Shown here: positions 16,384 to 24,926 of the stretch, piece by piece
Layout of the letters: every line of letters starts with the position of its first letter
Position numbering within the stretch: the stretch's first letter is position 1
Assembly: GCA_029960045.1 (NCBI GenBank)
Contig: JASCOV010000004.1
Coordinates: forward strand, 124,001 to 188,000
Source: Flavobacteriaceae bacterium PS02293
GTDB lineage: Bacteria; Bacteroidota; Bacteroidia; Flavobacteriales; Weeksellaceae
Direction of reading: 5' to 3'
Length of the DNA stretch: 64,000 nt
Position numbers and translations under genes: made by a program
Notes under the pieces: generated by a model
What the model was told of the DNA's origin: nothing
The model's database searches: none
What the model saw: only the letters and a program-made list of their open reading frames with translations

Positions 16384-17223
16384 CTAAACTTCTGTAAGAT
16401 TTTTTATAATTTGATTTATTGTATTCAAAGCATTAGTTGATGTTTCTCTTACAATTAATTTGTTCTTTTTATTTTTTATTAAGTCTGTAAAATTATTATC
16501 TTCTGTATTAATGTCTATGATATATCCTCCATATTTTAAGGTAGTTTCTGCAATTGAAAGAGGAAGATTGGTTGCGCCCGAAGTCCCAATTATAAAAAGA
16601 ATCCCTGAATTTTTTGCAACTTTTAAAGAGCTGAATTTTTTATTTGTTCTTTCATCATAATATTCATCAAACCACAGAATATTGGGTCTCATCCAGCTTC
16701 CACATTCTTCACATTTCAAAAGTTCAATTTCTTCAATCGATAAATCTTCATCAATATTTTTACCTAAGATTTTATCAGGTAATTCTTTTATTGATTTACA
16801 ATTGTTTGAACATTTTATTTCTCTATTATTTCCGTGAATTTCGTAGATGTTTTTAGTTCCTGCTTTTCTATGAAGATTATCAATGTTTTGGGTTATTAAT
16901 TGAAATCTATTTTGCAAATTATTTTCAATTTCTACCAGTAATTTATGACTTTCATTTGGTTCTGCTTTTTCAAACATTTTCTTCCTGAAAAGAGAATATT
17001 GCCAAACTTCTTCTTGATGCTGACTAAAGTATTTGAAAGTTCCGAATTCTTCAGGCTTGTGAAATTCGGTTCCTTTTACCCAAATTCCATCAATTCCACG
17101 GTAAGTTGGAATTCCGCTTTCTGAGGAAATTCCAGCACCTGTCAGAAAAGTAAAATTATTCCTTTTCGATTTATGATAAACTTTATTAATAATACTTTTT
17201 AATTCTTCTTTCATTACCATCAT
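16384..17223 (-). CDS. SIR2-family NAD-dependent deacetylase, zinc-binding type
   Basis: The likely start is one of three clustered ATGs (17223, 17220, 17214), giving about 280 residues; longer forms overlap the upstream gene. LTGAGISSESGIPTYRG binds NAD, TQNIDNLHRKAG lines the pocket and the HGN segment carries the catalytic histidine. Unlike the sirtuin at 2105, it has two cysteine pairs (CSNNC and CEEC) about 40 residues apart that would bind zinc; the first has three rather than two intervening residues. The Tyr-x-x-Arg desuccinylase signature is absent. It lies between an AraC regulator and an XRE membrane protein. Deacetylation of a protein substrate is the family role. Confidence 0.88.
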   Translation of the reverse strand: MMVMKEELKSIINKVYHKSKRNNFTFLTGAGISSESGIPTYRGIDGIWVKGTEFHKPEEFGTFKYFSQHQEEVWQYSLFRKKMFEKAEPNESHKLLVEIENNLQNRFQLITQNIDNLHRKAGTKNIYEIHGNNREIKCSNNCKSIKELPDKILGKNIDEDLSIEEIELLKCEECGSWMRPNILWFDEYYDERTNKKFSSLKVAKNSGILFIIGTSGATNLPLSIAETTLKYGGYIIDINTEDNNFTDLIKNKKNKLIVRETSTNALNTINQIIKNLTEV

Positions 17224-17233
17224 TTGGTTATGA

Positions 17234-17794
17234 TTAAACCTTATCCAAAGCAATCCTCTTTTTCTCCTTAGCATTCAAAAACTGAGTAGGAGAGAAGCCT
17301 GTAATTTTTTTAAACTGATTGGAAAGATGCTGAACACTTTTGTAACCTAATTTCTGAGAAATTTCTGTCAGATTGAATTCTTTGTAAAGCAACAATTCTT
17401 TTACTTTTTCAATCTTTTGAAGAATGAAATATTGCTCAAGTGTCACATTTTCGTTCTGTGAAAAAAGCTTGGAAATAGCGCTGTAATCTTTGTTTAATTC
17501 AGAACTTAAAAACTCAGAAATTATAAAGTCGTCGCTTATATCTTCTTCCGAAGTTTTCTGAATGATGAGGTTTTTGATTTTCTCAATCTGTTTTTTAGAA
17601 GAATCTTCAAGAATCTCGAATCCTGTAGATTTTAATTTGGAATCAAGTTGTTCTAAATCTTTCTCAGAAATCTCATTTTTGGTTTCTACTTCTCCGAGAT
17701 TAATATTAGAAACTTCAATTTTGAGTTCATCAAAAATAGCTTCAACAGCGGAAATACAACGGTTGCAAACCATATTTTTGATAGAGATTTTCAT
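17234..17794 (-). CDS. AraC-family regulator with N-terminal heavy-metal-associated-like domain
   Basis: The 186-residue protein combines two modules. Residues 1-65 resemble an HMA ferredoxin-like domain, with the metal-binding CxxC in MVCNRCISAVEAIFDE (C9 and C12 region). Residues 85-186 form an AraC-type DNA-binding domain with NLTEISQKLGYKSVQHLSNQ and FKKITGFSPTQFL. The combination is known from copper-responsive regulators in Bacteroidota, so it may sense copper or a related metal directly. It does not neighbour the copper ATPase at 6921. It heads a run of AraC, sirtuin and XRE genes; the next gene starts 10 bases after its stop. Confidence 0.87.
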   Translation of the reverse strand: MKISIKNMVCNRCISAVEAIFDELKIEVSNINLGEVETKNEISEKDLEQLDSKLKSTGFEILEDSSKKQIEKIKNLIIQKTSEEDISDDFIISEFLSSELNKDYSAISKLFSQNENVTLEQYFILQKIEKVKELLLYKEFNLTEISQKLGYKSVQHLSNQFKKITGFSPTQFLNAKEKKRIALDKV

Positions 17795-17798
17795 AAAT

Positions 17799-17806
17799 CA
17801 AATTTA
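17799..17806 (-). promoter_or_regulatory. -7 promoter element, nearly leaderless
   Basis: CAAATTTA on the plus strand is TAAATTTG on the minus strand. Only four bases separate it from the ATG at 17794, so the AraC-HMA transcript would start at or next to its start codon. Confidence 0.55.
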
Positions 17807-17826
17807 CTGAAAATCCTGCAATGAAA

Positions 17827-17852
17827 AAAGCACCACAAAACTGTGATGCTTT
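17827..17852 (-). terminator. Terminator after beta-helix T9SS gene
   Basis: AAAGCA..ACA and TGT..TGCTTT form a hairpin around AAAC, 22 bases past the stop of the gene ending at 17875. The T-tract on the minus strand is CTTTTTTC. Confidence 0.65.
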
Positions 17853-17874
17853 CTTAATAGTTATTTTAAACTGA

Positions 17875-19323
17875 TTATTGGATAATCAATTTTGTATTTG
17901 ATCTTTTACCTTCAGATTGTTGTGTAATGATGTAAACGCCGGATTGCAAATTGGTACTGATCTCGTTCTTTCCTTTAACAACAAGAGAAGAATGAACCAC
18001 TTTCCCACTAAGATCCTGAATCACGATATTTCCTGAAGTTTCAGTTTCCAAAAAGAAATGATTTTTACTTGGGTTTGGATAGATTTTCATTGATGATTTT
18101 GAAACATCAGAAACGGCTAAAGATTCTCCGCAGTTATATGGTTTAAAAGTAACCGTATTGGGATTCACACTTCCGATTACCGCTTGTACCATTGTATCAT
18201 TGGAAATTTCATCCTCTCTCCAGCAGTTTCCAATAGCTGTTACAACATTGGCTGTGTTGTTGTAAAAAGCGACAGTATTTCCTGCATTGATATTATTTTT
18301 GAATACATTATTTCCAAAATCATTGGCTGTTCCAAGATCTATTACGGCATTACTTAGAATTGTAATTCCCCAAAGGTTTCCTCGGATCTGGTTATTTCTT
18401 ACAATCACTTTTTGAGTTCCTGTCAGAGAGATTCCGCTTCCTCCCGCATTTGGAAGGTTTTCAGTATTATTATTTTCGATAATGTTATTTCTGATGATTC
18501 CGCTACTTCCTGCACCTTGATGGGTAATTCCGTAACGGTTATCTTTCACAGTATTTCCTTGAATACGGAATCTGTTAACTCCTCCAAGTAAACCTGAAAC
18601 GGATATTCCACCAGATTTTGTAATAGCTCTGTTCCCAATGATATTATTATTCAAAACTCTGGTAGAATCTACACCTGCAGGTCCCATGTTGATTTGTGGA
18701 TAATTCCCGTTGTCTGTATTGTTACCATAAAAATAATTATTAGTGATATCAATAGAAACAGCTCCAGATGCGCCAGAATTAATTCCCGCTCTTGAATTTT
18801 CTAAGAACTGAGAATTTTTCACAACGTGTCCAGATCCCTGAAATATTGCTAAAGCTGCACTGCTGGCAAGATTGGTAGATCCGGAATTGTTATTTTTATA
18901 CAGAATACAGTTGTCCATCAGGAATCCATTTGCAGTAAGTACACGCACGCCGCCTCCATATTCTATTCTGGTATTTTTCATTTCTGCAAAAGAACCTTCC
19001 TCAAAACGAATTCCTCTGTAAGGACTTCCAATTGTGCTTGCTGTAATTGTGAAATTGCCCGCTGTGGTTTTATACTCGCCAAAAACATAAATAGCAACTC
19101 CTGAATTCACTTTTAGAGTTGCGTCTTCACTAATTAGTAATTTATCCGTTGCAGAGATAGTCAGGTCTGCGGTCAAAGTATATTCTAATCCATTTTTCAC
19201 CAAGACTGTAGGTGCAGCTGCAGATAAACTTGTTAAGGTATAACTGGTTCCGTTATTCGGACTTGTGAACTGAGCATTAATAAAAGCGCAACTCATCAGT
19301 AATAAAAATGTAAATTTCTTCAT
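17875..19323 (-). CDS. Secreted parallel beta-helix protein with T9SS type A sorting domain
   Basis: The 482-residue protein has a signal peptide (MKKFTFLLLMSCAFINAQ). Residues 80-390 contain repeated N-rich turns (NNIIGNRAITKSGGISVSG, NNIIENNNTENLPN, RNNQIRGNLWGI) typical of a right-handed parallel beta-helix such as the NosD/pectate-lyase fold. The last 75 residues (KIYPNPSKNHFFLETE, LSGKVVHSS, GVYIITQQSEG) are a type A sorting domain, so it is exported by the type IX system and anchored at or released from the surface. The ligand is unknown; glycan binding or cleavage is typical of the fold. A divergent promoter pair separates it from the aldo/keto reductase. Confidence 0.9.
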   Translation of the reverse strand: MKKFTFLLLMSCAFINAQFTSPNNGTSYTLTSLSAAAPTVLVKNGLEYTLTADLTISATDKLLISEDATLKVNSGVAIYVFGEYKTTAGNFTITASTIGSPYRGIRFEEGSFAEMKNTRIEYGGGVRVLTANGFLMDNCILYKNNNSGSTNLASSAALAIFQGSGHVVKNSQFLENSRAGINSGASGAVSIDITNNYFYGNNTDNGNYPQINMGPAGVDSTRVLNNNIIGNRAITKSGGISVSGLLGGVNRFRIQGNTVKDNRYGITHQGAGSSGIIRNNIIENNNTENLPNAGGSGISLTGTQKVIVRNNQIRGNLWGITILSNAVIDLGTANDFGNNVFKNNINAGNTVAFYNNTANVVTAIGNCWREDEISNDTMVQAVIGSVNPNTVTFKPYNCGESLAVSDVSKSSMKIYPNPSKNHFFLETETSGNIVIQDLSGKVVHSSLVVKGKNEISTNLQSGVYIITQQSEGKRSNTKLIIQ

Positions 19324-19346
19324 AAGACTTAATTTTTTTTAAGGAT

Positions 19347-19387
19347 CAAATTTATTAATGTATTTTGTGTTTAACATAATATATTTG
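19347..19387. promoter_or_regulatory. Divergent -7 elements of beta-helix and aldo/keto reductase genes
   Basis: CAAATTTA at 19347-19354 is a minus-strand TAAATTTG for the gene starting at 19323. TATATTTG at 19380-19387 is a plus-strand box for the ATG at 19402. Neither has a well placed -33 TTG. Confidence 0.5.
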
Positions 19388-19401
19388 TAAAAAATTCAAT
19401 T

Positions 19402-20262
19402 ATGTTTTCAGATCTTATTGCAGGAACGATGCGCTGGGGCGTTTGGGGAGCTAATCATTCCGAAAGAAAAGTGCGGGAATTAATAGAAGTTTGCCTTGAA
19501 GAAGGTATATCGACTTTTGATCACGCAGATATTTACGGAGGCCATACAACGGAGAAATTGTTCGGTAACGCCTGGAAAGATATGAATATGGACAGGGAGA
19601 AAATCCAATTGATTTCCAAATGCGGAATCGTGATGAATTCTGGCAAAAAACCATCTTCACTCAAATATTATAATTACGATAGAGATTATATTTTTAATTG
19701 TGTTAATGAAAGTCTGGCGAATCTAAAAACCGACTATCTGGATGTTTTGCTTTTACACCGCCCATCACCATTATTGAATCCCGAAGAGATTGCACAGGTT
19801 TTTCAGACTTTAAAATATGAAGGAAAAGTAAGGGAATTCGGAGTCAGTAATTTTTCGGTTTCTCAGTTTGAATTATTAGATCAATATTTTCCTTTAGTTA
19901 CAAATCAAATTGAGGTTTCAGTTAATCAACTGGATTCTTTCTATGATGGAACTTTGGACTTATTGATGAAGAAAAATTTACGACCAATGGCGTGGTCTGT
20001 CATGGGGAATTATTTCTCAGAAAAAACAGACCAGAATATTGTTATTTCTAATGTTTTGAAGAAATTATGTGAGAAATATAATGCAGAAGAAAATCAAATT
20101 CTATTAGCCTTCATCTTAAAACATCCATCACAAATAATTCCAGTAATTGGCTCATCAAAAGCAGAAACAATCAGGAATTTAAAAGCTTCATTATTGATTG
20201 ATTTGGAAGCAATAGATTGGTTCAAAATCCTTGAAGCAAGCAGAGGAAAAGAGGTAGATTGA
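19402..20262 (+). CDS. Aldo/keto reductase family oxidoreductase
   Basis: The 286-residue protein is a TIM-barrel NADPH-dependent reductase. The catalytic tetrad is complete: D40 and Y45 in FDHADIYGGH, K73 in ISKCGI and H119 in VLLLHRPSP. The C-terminal NADP contacts are IIPVIGSSKAETIRNL. It resembles the YdhF subgroup. It reduces carbonyl groups of an unknown substrate in the cytoplasm. The gene is monocistronic by spacing and lies divergent to the beta-helix gene. Confidence 0.92.
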   Translation: MFSDLIAGTMRWGVWGANHSERKVRELIEVCLEEGISTFDHADIYGGHTTEKLFGNAWKDMNMDREKIQLISKCGIVMNSGKKPSSLKYYNYDRDYIFNCVNESLANLKTDYLDVLLLHRPSPLLNPEEIAQVFQTLKYEGKVREFGVSNFSVSQFELLDQYFPLVTNQIEVSVNQLDSFYDGTLDLLMKKNLRPMAWSVMGNYFSEKTDQNIVISNVLKKLCEKYNAEENQILLAFILKHPSQIIPVIGSSKAETIRNLKASLLIDLEAIDWFKILEASRGKEVD

Positions 20263-20336
20263 TTAAATTTAAATTCTTTTGAAATTTAATTAGAAAGTTT
20301 CTAATTATTCGAAAATAATTGTAAATTGCACCAAAT

Positions 20337-20344
20337 TATATTTG
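20337..20344 (+). promoter_or_regulatory. -7 element and leader of the RNA-binding protein gene
   Basis: TATATTTG fits TAnnTTTG and predicts a leader of about 72 bases before the ATG at 20421. Upstream lies a palindrome with 10-base arms (20287-20307, centre G20297). A long leader is common in cold-inducible RNA-binding protein genes. Confidence 0.45.
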
Positions 20345-20420
20345 AAATCAATAATCTTCTTTTTGTTGTTTTTCCTTATATAATATTAAAAAACAACAGT
20401 TAACTTAATTTTTTTTTAAA

Positions 20421-20780
20421 ATGAACATTTTTGTTTCAAACATCAATTACGCAACTAAGGATTTTCAGTTGCAAGAATTATTCGAAGAATTTGGAGAAGT
20501 AACTTCTGCAAAAATTATCACTGACCGTGACACTGGGAGATCAAAAGGATTTGGTTTCGTGGAAATGGGAGACGAGGAAGGAAAACAAGCATTAGATGCT
20601 TTAAATCAGAAAGAATTTAACGGTAAAATACTAAATGTTACCGAGGCTAGACCAAGAGAAGAGAAACCAAGAAGATCTTTCGATAACAACCGTGGAGGTG
20701 GTTACGGAGGAGGTAACAACCGTGGAGGTGGTTACGGTGGTGGAGAAAACCGTGGAGGCGGTGGAGGCGGCCGTTGGTAA
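20421..20780 (+). CDS. RRM-domain RNA-binding protein with glycine-rich tail
   Basis: The 119-residue protein has one RNA recognition motif at residues 1-78, with RNP2 IFVSNI and RNP1 KGFGFVEM, and the usual conserved DRDTGRSKG loop. Residues 83-119 are an Arg/Gly-rich tail made of NRGGGYGGG repeats. Such small RRM proteins are abundant in Bacteroidota and cyanobacteria; they bind RNA and are often induced by cold. The repeat-coding stretch is clearly richer in G+C than its surroundings. The gene ends at a strong terminator. Confidence 0.93.
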   Translation: MNIFVSNINYATKDFQLQELFEEFGEVTSAKIITDRDTGRSKGFGFVEMGDEEGKQALDALNQKEFNGKILNVTEARPREEKPRRSFDNNRGGGYGGGNNRGGGYGGGENRGGGGGGRW

Positions 20781-20799
20781 TATCCCTTACAAAAAATAT

Positions 20800-20828
20800 A
20801 AGCGATCTATTTTTAGATCGCTTTTTTT
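20800..20828. terminator. Intrinsic terminator after RRM gene
   Basis: AGCGATCTA (20801-20809) pairs with TAGATCGCT (20814-20822) around TTTT, followed by seven T. An A-tract upstream lets it also serve the convergent gene ending at 20845. Confidence 0.88.
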
Positions 20829-20844
20829 ATGCTTGAAGTTCAAA

Positions 20845-21324
20845 TTATTTATTTTTCTTTTTATCTTTCTTCTTTTTATCTTTCTTCTTAGGCTTTTTTT
20901 CGCCAGTAATTTCCTTGATAAAGTCCTGAATGTGATTTTTTTCGCTATTTTCTTTGTTTGAAATCCTCTTACTTTTTTCATTAGAAAATTCGTCAAAGTC
21001 TTGTGATGAGAGATACTTTTCATCAATCAAAACTTTCAGTAATTCATTTCCGGAATTGTCAAAATAATTTTCGATAAAACGCTTTAATACAAATTTTTTA
21101 TATTCATCAAAACCAATCGATGGCGAGTAGAGGTAGATTCTGCCTTGCTTTTCTGTTGTCAGATAATGTTTTTCAACGAGGATTTTCAGGAATGTGGAAA
21201 CTGTGTTTTGATGAGGTTTTGGTTCTGGAAAAATGTCCATCAGCTCTCTGAAATAGATTTGACCTTTGTTCCAGATCAATTGCATTATTTCTTCCTCGGA
21301 ATGAGTTAAAGTTTGTAACATCAT
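20845..21324 (-). CDS. BlaI/MecI/CopY-family transcriptional regulator
   Basis: The 159-residue protein has a winged helix at residues 3-75 with LTHSEEEIMQLIWNKGQIYF, PHQNTVSTFLKILVEKHYL and GRIYLYSP, matching the BlaI/MecI family. The middle part (85-120) is the expected dimerisation region. The last 25 residues are an unusual lysine-rich tail (KKPKKKDKKKKDKKKNK). No sensor protease of the BlaR1 type lies next to it. The adjacent upstream gene is a PAP2-like membrane protein, 13 bases away. It probably represses an unknown target. Confidence 0.87.
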   Translation of the reverse strand: MMLQTLTHSEEEIMQLIWNKGQIYFRELMDIFPEPKPHQNTVSTFLKILVEKHYLTTEKQGRIYLYSPSIGFDEYKKFVLKRFIENYFDNSGNELLKVLIDEKYLSSQDFDEFSNEKSKRISNKENSEKNHIQDFIKEITGEKKPKKKDKKKKDKKKNK

Positions 21325-21337
21325 AAAAATAAATATT

Positions 21338-21937
21338 TTAGAAGATAGTAGATTTTACCATTACAAGATAAATTAAAGATACAAAAATTGCAATTGCAGC
21401 ACCGGAAAGCACCTCTTTTGATGTGTGTCGTTTCAGAATGATTCTTGTAATTCCTATTAATATCGATAAAAGAAACCAAAAGATTCCAATCATAGGTTCT
21501 ATTGTAAAAAACAAAGCCGCAACATAAATATTGAGACTCGTATGCATAGAACTTTTAATGAAAAAATTACTGATCTGCATTAATATTAATAAAATACAAA
21601 GCATAAAAATCGCCCAATCCATTTCCTTATGAAGATAAAAATCTACAGCTAAAAATATGACGGTTGCAATAATGATAAAGATGTAAAGCGAATGACGCTG
21701 CTTGCGGTTCGAAACATCCATATTGGTATAATTTCCATTTTTAACATTTCGGTAAATCCAAAGTGCAACAGGAATTATTAACAAAAGTAGTATTGGCAAG
21801 AACTTTCCCGATGCTTGTTCCCAAGTATAGTTCTTATAACTATAATAAAAAAAGTAAATAACCAGAGAAACCAACGGATTGAAGAAGTTCGAAATGACTT
21901 TCGATAAGTTGAGAATAAGAGGGTTTTTGATTTCCAT
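21338..21937 (-). CDS. PAP2-superfamily membrane protein
   Basis: The 199-residue protein has five or six membrane helices. The PAP2 signature is recognisable but atypical: NRKQRH near residue 82, SSMHTSLN near 129 (for the usual PSGH) and RIILKRHTSKEVLSG near 167 (for SRxxxxxHxxxD). The last acidic residue is Glu instead of Asp. Members dephosphorylate lipid phosphates such as undecaprenyl pyrophosphate; activity is likely but not certain here. It probably shares a transcript with the BlaI-like gene downstream. Confidence 0.75.
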   Translation of the reverse strand: MEIKNPLILNLSKVISNFFNPLVSLVIYFFYYSYKNYTWEQASGKFLPILLLLIIPVALWIYRNVKNGNYTNMDVSNRKQRHSLYIFIIIATVIFLAVDFYLHKEMDWAIFMLCILLILMQISNFFIKSSMHTSLNIYVAALFFTIEPMIGIFWFLLSILIGITRIILKRHTSKEVLSGAAIAIFVSLIYLVMVKSTIF

Positions 21938-22016
21938 TCAAAAAAATTTCGAGTTCAATATACAACATTTATCATTTTCTGCAAAGTCGCCAATTTTAAT
22001 TAAATTCAATGATAAT

Positions 22017-22033
22017 GCAATCGATTGCGCAAT
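22017..22033. promoter_or_regulatory. Overlapping palindromes upstream of pdhA
   Basis: GCAATCGATTGC (22017-22028) and ATTGCGCAAT (22024-22033) are perfect palindromes that overlap. They lie about 85 bases upstream of the pdhA -7 box and could be an operator for pdhA or for the divergent PAP2 gene. Confidence 0.35.
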
Positions 22034-22115
22034 TTTTTATATTAAATTACTGTAATGATTTCATTCCTCAAAAAAATATGATAATATGCATACAATAAAG
22101 AAAGATTTTTTTTCT

Positions 22116-22123
22116 TATTTTTG
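22116..22123 (+). promoter_or_regulatory. -7 promoter element of pdhA-pdhC
   Basis: TATTTTTG matches TAnnTTTG and ends 20 bases before the ATG at 22144. No TTG is visible at the right distance. Confidence 0.55.
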
Positions 22124-22143
22124 CTACATATTTCGAAATTACA

Positions 22144-23148
22144 ATGAAAGAATTTTCAAAAGAAGTCTACCTTAAATGGTATGAAGAAATGACGATGTGG
22201 AGAAGGTTTGAAGACAAATGCCGTTCTCTTTATCTTAAACAAAAAATCAGAGGTTTCTTACACCTTTATAACGGTCAGGAAGCCATTCCAGCAGGTTTTA
22301 CCCACGCAATGGACCTTTCCAAAGACAGTATGATCACGGCATACAGATGCCACATCCATCCAATGGCGATGGGCGTTGACCCAAAAAGAATTATGGCAGA
22401 ACTTTGTGGAAAAGCGACAGGAACATCTCAAGGTATGGGAGGTTCTATGCACATTTTCAGCAAAGAACACCGTTTTTATGGTGGCCATGGAATCGTTGGA
22501 GGTCAGATTCCTTTGGGAGCAGGTATTGCTTTTGGAGACAAATATTTTGACAGAAAAGCGGTAAACATCTGTTTTATGGGAGATGGTGCTGTACGTCAAG
22601 GTGCTTTACACGAAACTTTTAATATGGCAATGAACTGGAAACTTCCTGTAGTATTCGTTTGTGAAAACAACGGTTACGCAATGGGAACTTCTGTGAAAAG
22701 AACGGCCAACCACGAAGATATTTATAAATTGGGATTAGGATACGAGATGCCTTGTCTTCCTGTAGATGCGATGGATCCTGAGAAAGTAGCTGAGGCTGCT
22801 TACGAAGCTATCGAAAGAGCAAGAAGAGGAGACGGACCAACTTTCATCGAGGCTAGAACTTACCGTTACAGAGGTCACTCTATGTCAGATGCTGAACCTT
22901 ACAGATCAAAAGACGAAGTGGCACAATACAAATTGGAAGATCCAATCGAAATTGTGAAACACAGAATTTTTGAGAACAAATGGGCGACTCAGGAAGAATT
23001 GGATGCTTTGGAAGAAAAATCAAGAGCTTTCGTAGAAGAGTGTGTTGAGTTTATGGAAGAATCTCCGTATCCAGACGCTTCTAAACTTTACGATTATGTA
23101 TATTCCACTCCGGATTATCCATTCATCAACAAATTAGAAAATAATTAA
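22144..23148 (+). CDS. pdhA: Pyruvate dehydrogenase E1 component, alpha subunit
   Basis: The 334-residue protein is the alpha subunit of the E1 decarboxylase that feeds pyruvate into acetyl-CoA. The thiamine-diphosphate motif starts at GDGAVRQGALHETFN (about residue 146) and ends at ENNGYAMGT. YRYRGHSMSDAEPYRSKDE is the regulatory loop region. The length is that of a stand-alone alpha subunit, so an E1 beta subunit is needed and must be encoded elsewhere. The E2 gene follows after 15 bases in the same operon, an arrangement usual in this bacterial group. Confidence 0.96.
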   Translation: MKEFSKEVYLKWYEEMTMWRRFEDKCRSLYLKQKIRGFLHLYNGQEAIPAGFTHAMDLSKDSMITAYRCHIHPMAMGVDPKRIMAELCGKATGTSQGMGGSMHIFSKEHRFYGGHGIVGGQIPLGAGIAFGDKYFDRKAVNICFMGDGAVRQGALHETFNMAMNWKLPVVFVCENNGYAMGTSVKRTANHEDIYKLGLGYEMPCLPVDAMDPEKVAEAAYEAIERARRGDGPTFIEARTYRYRGHSMSDAEPYRSKDEVAQYKLEDPIEIVKHRIFENKWATQEELDALEEKSRAFVEECVEFMEESPYPDASKLYDYVYSTPDYPFINKLENN

Positions 23149-23163
23149 TTTTATAAAAAAATT

Positions 23164-24795
23164 ATGGCAGAAGTAATTACGATGCCCCGCTTGTCGGATA
23201 CGATGACGGAAGGCAAAGTTTCAAAATGGCACAAAAAAGTTGGTGACACTGTAAAAGAAGGTGATATTCTTGCAGAGATCGAAACAGATAAAGCAGTTCA
23301 GGATTTCGAATCCGAGATCAACGGAACACTTTTATTCGTAGGAGTAGAAGAAGATAACGCGGCGCCAGTAGATTCTATTTTGGCAATCATCGGTAAAGAA
23401 GGAGAAGATATTTCTTCTTTGACTAATGGCGGAGGTGCAAAACCGGAAGCTGCTGCTGAAAGCAAATCTGAAGAAGAATCAAAAACTCAGGGCGAATCTA
23501 CATCTGTAGAAACTGCTGACGAAGGCTCATCTTCTGATATTCCGGAAGGTGTGGAGGTGATTACAATGCCTCGTCTTTCTGATACAATGACCGAAGGTAA
23601 AGTTGCTAAATGGCAAAAGAACGTTGGTGACACTGTAAAAGAAGGTGACATCCTTGCGGAGATCGAAACCGACAAAGCTGTTCAGGATTTTGAATCTGAA
23701 GTGAACGGAACTTTATTATACCAAGGTGTTGCTGAAGGTGATGCTGCGGAAGTAGATAAAATTTTAGCAATCATCGGCCCTGCAGGAACTGATGTTTCTG
23801 GCGTAGTTTCCGGTGGTGGTAAAAAAGCAGCTGCTCCAAAAGCGGAAGCTAAAACCGAGACTAAATCTGAAGATAAAAAAGAGGAAGCGCCAGTAGCTGC
23901 ATCTTCTACAGGCGAAAGAATTGCAATTTCTCCTTTGGCTAAAAAAATTGCTGAAGATAAAGGTGTAGATTTCTCAGCCATCAAAGGTTCTGGTGAGAAC
24001 GGAAGAATCGTGAAAAAAGATGTTGAAAATTATCAGCCGTCTGCTCAACCTGCAGCTGCAACTTCAGCTCCAAAAGCGGTTTCTGCTCAGCCAAGTGTAG
24101 CATTCACACCAGGAGAAGATTCTGAAACTGTGAATTCTCAAATGAGAAACATCATCGCTAAGAGATTGGGCGAAAGTAAATTTACTGCGCCACATTATTA
24201 TCTGACTGTTGAAATCAACATGGATAAAGCCATCGAAGCGAGAAAAGAAATGAACGCTGTGCCAGACACCAAAGTATCTTTCAATGATATGGTGATCAAA
24301 GCGGTTGCAGTAGCACTTAGAAAACATCCACAGGTGAATTCTTCTTGGGCAGGTGACAAGATCATCCACCACGGGAATATCAACGTTGGGGTAGCAGTAG
24401 CTGTTCCGGACGGATTGGTAGTACCGGTATTGAAGAATACAGACTTTATGTCTTACAACGACATCTCTGCATCTGTAAAAGATATGGCTGGAAGAGCGAA
24501 GACAAAAGCGCTTAAAGCTAACGAAATGGAAGGTTCTACTTTCTCTGTTTCAAATCTTGGAATGTTCGGAATCGAAACGTTTACATCGATTATCAATCAA
24601 CCGAATTCTGCAATTTTATCTGTAGGAGCAATCGTTGAGAAACCAATCGTGAAAAATGGACAGATCGTTGTTGGAAACACAATGAAATTATCATTGGCTT
24701 GTGACCACAGAGTAATTGATGGAGCAACAGGAGCTCAGTTCTTGCAAACATTGAGAACCTATCTGGAAAGCCCATTGACGCTTTTATTAGGATAA
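23164..24795 (+). CDS. pdhC: Pyruvate dehydrogenase E2 component, dihydrolipoamide acetyltransferase
   Basis: The 543-residue protein transfers the acetyl group from lipoamide to CoA. It has two lipoyl domains, with lipoylated lysines K43 and K171, both in ETDKAVQDFES. A linker rich in Ala, Pro and Glu separates them. The peripheral-subunit-binding domain is at about 258-295 (ISPLAKKIAEDKGV). The catalytic domain ends with H515 and D519 in CDHRVIDG. The two lipoyl domains are nearly identical, a sign of internal duplication. It follows pdhA in one operon and ends before a terminator. Confidence 0.96.
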   Translation: MAEVITMPRLSDTMTEGKVSKWHKKVGDTVKEGDILAEIETDKAVQDFESEINGTLLFVGVEEDNAAPVDSILAIIGKEGEDISSLTNGGGAKPEAAAESKSEEESKTQGESTSVETADEGSSSDIPEGVEVITMPRLSDTMTEGKVAKWQKNVGDTVKEGDILAEIETDKAVQDFESEVNGTLLYQGVAEGDAAEVDKILAIIGPAGTDVSGVVSGGGKKAAAPKAEAKTETKSEDKKEEAPVAASSTGERIAISPLAKKIAEDKGVDFSAIKGSGENGRIVKKDVENYQPSAQPAAATSAPKAVSAQPSVAFTPGEDSETVNSQMRNIIAKRLGESKFTAPHYYLTVEINMDKAIEARKEMNAVPDTKVSFNDMVIKAVAVALRKHPQVNSSWAGDKIIHHGNINVGVAVAVPDGLVVPVLKNTDFMSYNDISASVKDMAGRAKTKALKANEMEGSTFSVSNLGMFGIETFTSIINQPNSAILSVGAIVEKPIVKNGQIVVGNTMKLSLACDHRVIDGATGAQFLQTLRTYLESPLTLLLG

Positions 24796-24817
24796 AAACT
24801 TGTTCGAAATATTTTAT

Positions 24818-24850
24818 AAAACCTTTCAATTCTGTTGAAAGGTTTTTTTT
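24818..24850 (+). terminator. Terminator of pdhA-pdhC
   Basis: AAAACCTTTCAA (24818-24829) pairs with TTGAAAGGTTTT (24835-24846), followed by a T run. Confidence 0.88.
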
Positions 24851-24926
24851 GTTTTGTTTATGAAATTTAATTTTTAGAAATTGATCTGTGATCTTATTTA
24901 ATCATTTGAATTAAATTGAAGCCAGA

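Noticed and set aside
15822..17794. Sirtuin cluster as an antiphage system
   Set aside because: Defence sirtuins usually are fused to or paired with SLOG, TIR, HerA or Argonaute partners; here the neighbours are regulators and the sirtuin has the plan of a normal deacetylase.
22144..24795. Missing pdhB as evidence of gene loss
   Set aside because: In this bacterial group the E1 beta gene is commonly elsewhere in the genome, so its absence here means little.
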